From: Alphaproteobacteria bacterium UBA4588
Lineage (GTDB): Bacteria > Pseudomonadota > Alphaproteobacteria > Rhodobacterales > Rhodobacteraceae
Direction of reading: 5' to 3'
Assembly: GCA_905182195.1 (NCBI GenBank)
Contig: CAJJAW010000003.1
Span: forward strand, 62,001 to 126,000
DNA length: 64,000 nt
This document shows, piece by piece, positions 57,395-64,000 of the stretch. The notes under the pieces were generated by a model. The model worked only from the letters and a program-made list of their open reading frames with translations, was not told the DNA's origin and did no database searches. Within the stretch, counting starts at the first letter, position 1; the number at the start of each line of letters is the position of its first letter. Position numbers and translations under genes: made by a program.

Positions 57395-60352
57395 ATGACA
57401 GATCATCCAGCAAACGATCAATTTCATGCCTCCAGCTTTATGCAGGGTCATAACGCCGAATATCTTGAAAAAATGTATGCTCGCTACGCCACCGACCCCA
57501 CGTCGGTGGATACACAATGGGCTGAATTCTTTGCCGCGATGGGCGATGCAGAAAGCGATGTAAAAGCCCAAGCTGCGGGCCCATCATGGGCGCGCAATGA
57601 TTGGCCACCAACTCCGATGGACGATCTAACGGCCGCCTTCACCGGGGAATACCTTGTCGCCATAGAAGCGCACGAAGCAGGCAAGCAAAATAAAACTAAA
57701 GTTACCGAAATCGGTACTCAGCTCAATGAAGAGCAACTCAAACGTGCTGTTCTCGATGGCCTTCGGGCGCTGATGTTAATCCGCGCCTACCGGATTCGAG
57801 GGCATTTGGCCGCTGATCTTGATCCCTTGGGCATGCGCGAAGATGACGCCCGGCCTGAGTTGGAGCCGGCCAGCTATGGCTTCACACCAGCCGACATGGA
57901 CCGCCCTATTTTCTTAGATGATGTGTTGGGTCTGCAATTTGCCTCAATGCGCGAAATCATCGAAATTGTTCGCCGTACTTACTGCGGAACCTTTGCAATT
58001 CAATACATGCATATTTCTGACCCGGAGCAATCTGGTTGGCTTAAGGAGCGTATTGAAGGTTACGGTAAGGAAATTAGTTTCTCGATAGAAGGCCGTAAGG
58101 CCATTCTTAATAAATTAGTCGAGGCTGAAGGCTTTGAAAAATTTCTACATGTCAAATACATGGGAACCAAACGTTTTGGGCTAGACGGTGGCGAAAGCCT
58201 AATCCCCGCTATGGAACAGATCATCAAACGTGGCGGCGCCTTAGGTGTGAAAGACATCATTATAGGCATGCCACACCGTGGCCGATTGTCGGTGCTGTCC
58301 AATGTGATGGCCAAACCTTACCGAGCAATTTTTAACGAGTTTCAGGGCGGCTCGTTCAAGCCCGAGGATGTGGATGGATCTGGTGATGTGAAATACCATC
58401 TTGGCGCATCGTCTGATCGTGAGTTTGACGGTAACAGTGTACACCTGTCGCTCACCGCAAACCCAAGCCATCTTGAGGCTGTAAACCCAGTAGTTCTTGG
58501 CAAAGCCCGCGCCAAACAAGACCAAAAAAACGACACTGAGCGCACAAGCGTTTTGCCAATCCTCCTACACGGAGATGCCGCATTCGCAGGTCAAGGCATT
58601 GTGGCAGAAGGCTTTGGCCTGTCAGGGCTCAAAGGCCATAAAACTGGCGGCACTATGCACATTGTAGTTAACAATCAAATAGGTTTTACAACAGCTCCAC
58701 ATTTTAGCAGGTCTTCACCGTACCCCACAGACATTGCGTTGATGGTTGAAGCGCCAATATTTCATGTGAATGGCGATGATCCCGAAGCTGTAGTCCATGC
58801 CGCGCGCGTGGCCACAGAATACCGCCAAAAGTTCAAAAAAGATGTGGTTTTGGATATTATTTGCTACCGTCGCTTTGGCCATAACGAAGGCGATGAGCCG
58901 ATGTTCACCAATCCAGTGATGTACAAAAAAATTAAAACTCAGAAAACCACTTTAACGCTTTATACTGACCGTTTAGTCCGTGATGGACTAATCCCAGAGG
59001 GCGAAATTGAGGACATGAAAGCGAGTTTTCAGTCATTCCTTAACGCTGAATTCGAAGCGGGAAAAGACTATAAGCCGAATAAAGCCGATTGGTTGGATGG
59101 CCGCTGGTCCAAAATGAACCGCTACGGCGAAGAATACCAACGTGGCGCAACAGCTATGGCGGAGGAAACATTTGACGATGTGGCTGAAACTCTATGCAGA
59201 GTTCCAGAAGGATTTCCCGTACACAAAACCATCCAGCGCATGTTGACTGCCAAGTCTAAAGCCCTGAGTGCGGGTGAAGGCATTGACTGGGCCACCGGCG
59301 AAGCCTTAGCCTTTGGGTCCTTGCTGACCGAAGGACATGCTGTGCGCCTCTCAGGACAAGATAGTGCAAGGGGCACCTTTAGCCACCGCCACTCCGCACT
59401 GATACATCAAGACACCGAAGAGCGATACTATCCACTCAACCATATCCGCGAAGGCCAAGGCCAGTATGAGGTCATCGATTCAATGCTCTCAGAATATGCA
59501 GTTTTGGGTTTTGAATATGGCTACACCCTCGCTGAACCCAATGCTTTGGTGATGTGGGAGGCTCAGTTTGGCGACTTTTCTAATGGCGCACAAATTATGT
59601 TTGACCAGTTTATCTCCAGCGGTGAAAGCAAATGGCTGCGAATGTCAGGGTTAACAATGCTGCTGCCACATGGGTTTGAGGGCCAAGGTCCCGAACATAG
59701 CTCCGCGCGCTTGGAAAGGTTCTTGCAGATGTGTGGCCAAGATAACTGGATCGTAGCTAATTGCACCACACCAGCGAATTACTTTCATATTTTGCGCCGC
59801 CAAATTCACCGCACCTTCCGTAAGCCTCTTGTTTTGATGACTCCAAAATCTCTACTGCGCCATAAAATGGCAGTATCCAAGCGCAGCGAATTTACCATCG
59901 GATCCAGTTTCCACCGCGTGTTATGGGATGACGCCCAGTACGGTAATTCCGATACTAAGCTGGTATCTGACAAAAAAATTAAGCGTGTTGTCATCTGCTC
60001 AGGCAAGGTTTATTTTGATCTTCTCGAAGAGCGTGACGCCCGTGGGATCAATGATGTCTATCTACTGCGTATCGAACAGTTTTATCCTTTTCCAGCCATT
60101 TCGATGGTCAGTGAATTAGAACGGTTCAAGAAAGCTGAGATTGTTTGGTGCCAAGAAGAGCCAAAAAACCAAGGGGCGTGGAGCTTTATTGAACCCAATA
60201 TTGAATGGGTGCTGACCCGCATTGGCGCCAACCATGCCCGCCCAAGCTATGCTGGTCGTGCCACATCTGCATCGCCCGCAACGGGCCTTGCCTCGATACA
60301 TAAATCACAACAAGCCGCGCTCGTAAATGAAGCGCTTACGCTGAAAGGATAA
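57395..60352 (+). CDS. sucA: 2-Oxoglutarate dehydrogenase E1 component
   Basis: Thiamine-diphosphate E1 of 985 residues. The N-terminal helix that docks E2 ([18 protein letters not shown]), [41 protein letters not shown] (TPP/metal), and [17 protein letters not shown] are all seen. It decarboxylates 2-oxoglutarate in the TCA cycle. AGG lies upstream of the ATG at 57395. The 221-bp gap after sucD may hold a second promoter. Confidence 0.97.
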   Translation: MTDHPANDQFHASSFMQGHNAEYLEKMYARYATDPTSVDTQWAEFFAAMGDAESDVKAQAAGPSWARNDWPPTPMDDLTAAFTGEYLVAIEAHEAGKQNKTKVTEIGTQLNEEQLKRAVLDGLRALMLIRAYRIRGHLAADLDPLGMREDDARPELEPASYGFTPADMDRPIFLDDVLGLQFASMREIIEIVRRTYCGTFAIQYMHISDPEQSGWLKERIEGYGKEISFSIEGRKAILNKLVEAEGFEKFLHVKYMGTKRFGLDGGESLIPAMEQIIKRGGALGVKDIIIGMPHRGRLSVLSNVMAKPYRAIFNEFQGGSFKPEDVDGSGDVKYHLGASSDREFDGNSVHLSLTANPSHLEAVNPVVLGKARAKQDQKNDTERTSVLPILLHGDAAFAGQGIVAEGFGLSGLKGHKTGGTMHIVVNNQIGFTTAPHFSRSSPYPTDIALMVEAPIFHVNGDDPEAVVHAARVATEYRQKFKKDVVLDIICYRRFGHNEGDEPMFTNPVMYKKIKTQKTTLTLYTDRLVRDGLIPEGEIEDMKASFQSFLNAEFEAGKDYKPNKADWLDGRWSKMNRYGEEYQRGATAMAEETFDDVAETLCRVPEGFPVHKTIQRMLTAKSKALSAGEGIDWATGEALAFGSLLTEGHAVRLSGQDSARGTFSHRHSALIHQDTEERYYPLNHIREGQGQYEVIDSMLSEYAVLGFEYGYTLAEPNALVMWEAQFGDFSNGAQIMFDQFISSGESKWLRMSGLTMLLPHGFEGQGPEHSSARLERFLQMCGQDNWIVANCTTPANYFHILRRQIHRTFRKPLVLMTPKSLLRHKMAVSKRSEFTIGSSFHRVLWDDAQYGNSDTKLVSDKKIKRVVICSGKVYFDLLEERDARGINDVYLLRIEQFYPFPAISMVSELERFKKAEIVWCQEEPKNQGAWSFIEPNIEWVLTRIGANHARPSYAGRATSASPATGLASIHKSQQAALVNEALTLKG

Positions 60353-60356
60353 GACT

Positions 60357-61817
60357 GTGTCCACTGAAATTCGCGTCCCCACATTGGGCGAATCTGTAAC
60401 CGAAGCTACCGTTGCCACTTGGTTCAAAAAGTTAGGCGATCAAGTTGCTGTTGATGAAATGCTCTGTGAATTAGAAACTGATAAGGTCACCGTCGAGGTG
60501 CCCAGCCCAGTGGCAGGCACAATCTCTGAAATAGTGGCCCCAGAAGGCACTACCGTCAACGCAGACGCCTTGCTTGCACAAATTAGTGAAGGCGAGGTGG
60601 CTACTGCCCCCGCCACCAGTACCGCAGCCCCAAAAGTAGCAGTTGAAGCGGTCAACGTGATGGTTCCAACTCTTGGTGAAAGCGTCAGCGAGGCCACTGT
60701 TGCAATTTGGTACAAGCAACCTGGGGACACCGTAGCGCGAGATGAAATGCTCTGTGAGTTGGAAACTGATAAGGTAAGTGTCGAAGTCCCAGCCCCAGCA
60801 GCTGGCGTCCTCGGTCAAATTCTGGCCCCACAAGGCAGTACAGTGCAAGCCGGCGGTGAATTGGCTATAATAGGCGGTACGGTTTCTGTAGATTCAGCGG
60901 CTGTTCTTGAAATCAACAAGCCAGAACTTAGCAAAGACGTAGAAGACGCCCCCTCTGCAAAGAAATTGATGGCTGAAAGAGGGCTAGACCGCACTAAATT
61001 AGTGGCGACCGGTAAAGATGGACGCATTATGAAGGAAGATGTGCAAAAAGTACTTGTCGCAGCCCCCACATCCCCTACTGACACTGTCCCCCGAGCCGCT
61101 GTGTTAGTGGATGATGCCGCTCGTGAAGAACGGGTAAAGATGACCCGCCTGCGCCAAACTATTGCGCGCCGCCTTAAAGATAGCCAAAACACTGCAGCCA
61201 TGCTGACAACCTACAACGAGGTAGACATGACGGAAGTCATGGCACTGCGGAACGAATACAAAGACCTGTTTCTCAAAAAGCATGGTGTAAAGCTTGGGTT
61301 CATGTCGTTTTTTACTGTGGCTTGCTGCCATGCGCTCCGTGAGGTACCCGAAGTTAATTCCGAGATCGATGGAACAGACATCGTCTACAAGAATTTCGTC
61401 CACATGGGTATTGCCGCCGGCACACCTACAGGTCTTGTGGTGCCCGTTATCCGTGAGGCAGATTCTATGTCTTTTGCTGAGATAGAGGGGGCCATTGCAG
61501 AAAAAGGCGCCCGCGCCCGTGATGGCAAGCTGTCCATGGCCGAAATGCAGGGTGGGACCTTCACTATTTCAAACGGGGGCGTCTATGGCTCCCTGATGTC
61601 TTCACCTATCCTCAACCCACCACAGTCTGGCATCCTTGGCATGCATAAAATCCAAGATCGCCCCATGGCGTTAAATGGCCAGGTTGTTATTCGGCCAATG
61701 ATGTATCTGGCGTTGAGTTATGATCATCGAGTAGTAGATGGCAAAGGTGCAGTTACCTTCTTGGTGCGGGTGAAAGAAGCGCTGGAAGATCCTCGGCGTC
61801 TATTGATGGATTTATAG
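60357..61817 (+). CDS. sucB: 2-Oxoglutarate dehydrogenase E2 (dihydrolipoyl succinyltransferase), two lipoyl domains
   Basis: E2 core of 486 residues. Two lipoyl domains in tandem (about 1-78 and 98-175), with the modified lysines K43 and K139 in ELETDKV; a peripheral-subunit-binding domain near 200-240 ([17 protein letters not shown]); and the catalytic domain ending in [17 protein letters not shown]. coli SucB has one lipoyl domain, so the doubled form is a lineage trait. GTG 60357 is the start, four bases after sucA, with AAAGGA at 60344-60349. Confidence 0.96.
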   Translation: MSTEIRVPTLGESVTEATVATWFKKLGDQVAVDEMLCELETDKVTVEVPSPVAGTISEIVAPEGTTVNADALLAQISEGEVATAPATSTAAPKVAVEAVNVMVPTLGESVSEATVAIWYKQPGDTVARDEMLCELETDKVSVEVPAPAAGVLGQILAPQGSTVQAGGELAIIGGTVSVDSAAVLEINKPELSKDVEDAPSAKKLMAERGLDRTKLVATGKDGRIMKEDVQKVLVAAPTSPTDTVPRAAVLVDDAAREERVKMTRLRQTIARRLKDSQNTAAMLTTYNEVDMTEVMALRNEYKDLFLKKHGVKLGFMSFFTVACCHALREVPEVNSEIDGTDIVYKNFVHMGIAAGTPTGLVVPVIREADSMSFAEIEGAIAEKGARARDGKLSMAEMQGGTFTISNGGVYGSLMSSPILNPPQSGILGMHKIQDRPMALNGQVVIRPMMYLALSYDHRVVDGKGAVTFLVRVKEALEDPRRLLMDL

Positions 61818-61829
61818 GCGGCCGCGAAA

Positions 61830-61962
61830 ATGATACAAGAACTTACAGCATTCGCGCTGGCCCGAATTTTACAAGTACTTCAGTTATGCGCCATGGCCAT
61901 CTATAATTTGGCTTGTAGGGCTTGGCGCAACACTATTCAGTGTAGTGGCTGCTCTTCTTTGA
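61830..61962 (+). pseudogene. MAPEG-family membrane protein remnant
   Basis: In related genomes a MAPEG-domain gene of about 130 codons lies between sucB and lpd. Here only its ends are left: ATG 61830 reads MIQELTAFALARILQVLQL like the family N-terminus, and in a different frame YAPWPSIIWLVGLGATLF (from about 61885) ends at TGA 61960-61962 like the family C-terminus. About 85 central codons are missing, and the join near 61880-61890 is out of frame. The gene cannot give a working protein. Confidence 0.65.
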
Positions 61963-62064
61963 TATCCTTCCAGCTCCAAATACACTTGGGTTTGGCGCAG
62001 CTATCTAATTTAATTATAACCGCGTGGCGTTTGCCCATTTTTCCCAAAGCAAAGGACGTTTTCT

Positions 62065-63453
62065 ATGGCTTCTTATGATGTAATTGTGATTGGCTCTGGC
62101 CCAGGCGGCTACGTCAGCGCCATTCGTTGTGCGCAATTGGGCTTTAAAACAGCCTGCGTAGAAGGGAGTGATACACTTGGCGGTACATGTCTCAATGTGG
62201 GCTGCATTCCTTCCAAAGCCCTCTTGCATGCAAGTCATCAGCTGCACGAAGCCGAACATAACTTTGCTAAAATGGGCTTAATTTCTGACAAACCAGTTGT
62301 AGACTGGCAAAAAATGCAAAACTATAAAACTGAGGTAATCGACGGCAATACCAAGGGCATCGAGTTTTTATTTAAGAAAAATAAAATTGACTGGTTGAAG
62401 GGTTGGGCCAGCATCCCAGCCGCAGGTCAAGTTCTTGTCGGAGACAAGACCCACAGCTCTAAACACATCATAATTGCGACCGGTTCGGAACCATCAGTCC
62501 TGCCAGGGATAGATATCGACGAAAAAAATATTGTAACTTCCACCGGCGCGCTCACCTTAGGTGAAATCCCAGCTAAGATGATAGTTATTGGCGCTGGCGT
62601 GATTGGTCTAGAACTGGGATCAGTTTATGCTCGACTAGGCAGTGATGTTGAAGTTATTGAATTTTTGGACGAAATCACACCAGGTTTGGATGCGGAGGTT
62701 CAAAAAGCTTTCCAGCGCATTTTAAAAAAACAGGGGTTAAAGTTCATAATGGGGGCCGCGGTAAAATCTGTCACTGTCAAAAATGGCAAGGCTACCGTTA
62801 GCTATACCAAACTTAAGAAAGACACAAAGCATCAGGCCCAAGCCGATGTTGTGCTAGTCGCAACTGGGCGCAAGCCTTTTGTGGATGGCTTGGGCCTAGA
62901 GACACTAGGCGTTGCCCTAACCGATCGCGGGCAAATTCAAACTAATGCCAATTATGTCACCTCGGTGCCAGGGGTTTATGCGATAGGCGACGCAATCACT
63001 GGACCAATGCTTGCGCATAAAGCAGAAGATGAGGGCATAGCCGTGGCTGAGATATTGGCAGGCCAAGCCGGGCATGTAAATTACGGAGTAATTCCCGGCG
63101 TAATCTATACACACCCAGAAGTTGCCAGTGTAGGCCAAACAGAAGAACAATTAAAAGCCGCAGGGCTTAATTATAAGGTTGGTAAGTTTGCCTTCATGGG
63201 TAATGGCCGTGCCAAGGCAAATTTTGCGGCTGACGGCTTTGTCAAAATACTAGCCGACGCAGTTACTGATCGTATTTTGGGCGCACATATCATCGGGCCG
63301 ATGGCGGGTGACTTAATCCATGAAGTCTGTGTTGCAATGGAGTTTGGGGCCGCTGCTGAAGATTTGGCGCGTACATGCCACGCCCATCCAACCTATTCTG
63401 AGGCCGTACGTGAAGCCGCACTTGCCTGCGGGGTTGGGGCAATACATATCTAA
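62065..63453 (+). CDS. lpd: Dihydrolipoyl dehydrogenase, copy 2 (2-oxoglutarate dehydrogenase E3)
   Basis: E3 component of 462 residues. [11 protein letters not shown] (FAD) at 10-20, redox disulfide C42/C47 in [30 protein letters not shown] (NAD), and the C-terminal [13 protein letters not shown]. It reads on from sucAB and is the natural partner of that complex. It differs clearly from copy 1 at 24.9 kb (GGIC versus GGTC disulfide loop). Start ATG 62065 follows the MAPEG remnant. Confidence 0.96.
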   Translation: MASYDVIVIGSGPGGYVSAIRCAQLGFKTACVEGSDTLGGTCLNVGCIPSKALLHASHQLHEAEHNFAKMGLISDKPVVDWQKMQNYKTEVIDGNTKGIEFLFKKNKIDWLKGWASIPAAGQVLVGDKTHSSKHIIIATGSEPSVLPGIDIDEKNIVTSTGALTLGEIPAKMIVIGAGVIGLELGSVYARLGSDVEVIEFLDEITPGLDAEVQKAFQRILKKQGLKFIMGAAVKSVTVKNGKATVSYTKLKKDTKHQAQADVVLVATGRKPFVDGLGLETLGVALTDRGQIQTNANYVTSVPGVYAIGDAITGPMLAHKAEDEGIAVAEILAGQAGHVNYGVIPGVIYTHPEVASVGQTEEQLKAAGLNYKVGKFAFMGNGRAKANFAADGFVKILADAVTDRILGAHIIGPMAGDLIHEVCVAMEFGAAAEDLARTCHAHPTYSEAVREAALACGVGAIHI

Positions 63454-63475
63454 AACAGTGATTTATGAATATTTT

Positions 63476-64000
63476 TTAATTTGCTAGCATCCTTAACCCT
63501 TGCGTCACATCGGCGCGCACCGCTACCCTAAGTCCTGGTTCGTCACCCGCCCTCAGAGCAGCTAAGATCAACCTATGATTGACTGGTGGGTCTTTGCGCT
63601 GCAGCCGGCCATAAAGCGCCCGCATCGTTGGTCCCATTTGTAGCCAAACAGTTTCCACTGTGGCCAACATCGCAGGAGCTTGTGCCCGCAAGTAAAGTGT
63701 TCTGTGAAACTCAAGATTAGTTCGGATGTAAGTGACCGCATCAGCCTTGGCCACAGCCACTGCAATTGCACTATTAATTGTCTGCAAACGTTCTACCAAT
63801 GCCATGTGCGCACGTGGCAGGGCGCGCGTGGCGAGCTCCACCTCTATCAGCGCCCGAAGGGACGCTAATTCTTCAATACGATCATTTGACAACTCAGGGG
63901 TCTGGAACCTCCCAGTAACTGATATACTCAGGGCACCCTCTGCCGCCAAGCGTTTCAAAGCTTCACGCACCGGCGTCACAGATACACCAAATTCAGACGC
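63476..64000 (-). CDS. GntR-family (FCD) transcriptional regulator, partial
   Basis: Cut by the right edge of the window; the visible 174 residues begin inside the winged helix-turn-helix (ASEFGVSVTPVREALKRLAA, then GALSI). The C-terminal all-helical FCD effector domain follows, with the typical LRALIEVELATRALPR and NLEFHRTLYLRAQ (metal-type His). Effector and targets are unknown; GntR/FCD proteins often control carboxylate metabolism. Convergent with lpd, with 22 bp between stops. Confidence 0.88.
   Translation of the reverse strand, partial: ASEFGVSVTPVREALKRLAAEGALSISVTGRFQTPELSNDRIEELASLRALIEVELATRALPRAHMALVERLQTINSAIAVAVAKADAVTYIRTNLEFHRTLYLRAQAPAMLATVETVWLQMGPTMRALYGRLQRKDPPVNHRLILAALRAGDEPGLRVAVRADVTQGLRMLAN

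Noticed and set aside
62014-62259. Antisense frames under lpd and many other short frames opposite long genes
   Set aside because: They lie wholly within well-conserved genes, have no ribosome sites and no family resemblance.
1-64000. Mobile elements, CRISPR arrays, prophage or defence genes
   Set aside because: I looked for transposase or integrase motifs, regular repeats and flanking duplications and saw none.

Overview
The window looks like a chromosomal segment of a marine Rhodobacteraceae (roseobacter-lineage alphaproteobacterium). The signs are the purL-bolA-grxD order, the GTTC-N7-GTTC LexA box in front of uvrA, a cysG-DUF2849-cysI-cysH-DUF934-fpr sulfur block, a MAPEG gene position between sucB and lpd, and an M23 peptidase-bactofilin pair. 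I did not assign a species. Nearly everything is core metabolism and cell-envelope housekeeping. I see no phage, insertion sequence, integron, CRISPR array, toxin-antitoxin pair or defence island.

Layout. 0-5.3 kb: murI and a fused indolepyruvate oxidoreductase, divergent from a LysR regulator across a symmetrical operator candidate. 5.6-9.7 kb: purL, bolA, grxD (two of the three frameshifted), then zapA and a coiled-coil partner on the other strand. 9.9-14.3 kb: tkt and two paralogous gap genes with LacI-type palindromes between tkt and gap1. 14.3-21.9 kb: coaD, a LysR regulator and a valine-degradation run (mmsA, acyl-CoA dehydrogenase, 3-hydroxyisobutyryl-CoA hydrolase, mmsB) ending in an MmgE/PrpD gene. 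21.9-29.5 kb: uvrA with an SOS box, lpd, DUF924, an MFS transporter, queA. 29.5-36.1 kb: a giant AsmA-like/DUF3971 protein, bcp, a doubly damaged DUF455 gene, M23 peptidase and bactofilin. 36.1-45 kb: prfB, mrcA, aminotransferase, M48 peptidase, ispG, rodZ-like gene. 45.2-47.5 kb: M20 peptidase, two identical tRNA-Asp genes, an Lrp regulator. 47.6-52.7 kb: the assimilatory sulfite-reduction block. 52.9-54.8 kb: infC (non-canonical ATA start) and gcdH. 55-63.5 kb: sucCD-sucAB-lpd, preceded by a striking inverted repeat. The right edge cuts a GntR regulator.

How the genes connect. The metabolic genes converge on the TCA cycle: tkt/gap feed glycolysis or gluconeogenesis, the mms run turns valine carbon into propionyl-CoA, gcdH feeds glutaryl-CoA to crotonyl-CoA, and sucABCD plus lpd carry 2-oxoglutarate to succinate. 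The cys block makes siroheme and sulfide.

The most notable pattern is damage. purL, grxD, cysI and a DUF455 gene carry single-base indels (DUF455 also has a TGG-to-TGA stop), cysH has lost its N-terminal half, a MAPEG gene has lost its middle, and cysG reads through into DUF2849. The homopolymer-type indels, one of them in the biosynthetic gene purL, could be consensus errors. The two larger deletions cannot be explained that way so easily. I found no convincing new multi-gene system. The best candidates for undescribed biology are regulatory: the paired TGTGATCACA palindromes before sucC, the TTAGGTCA operator, and the nested hairpin after queA.
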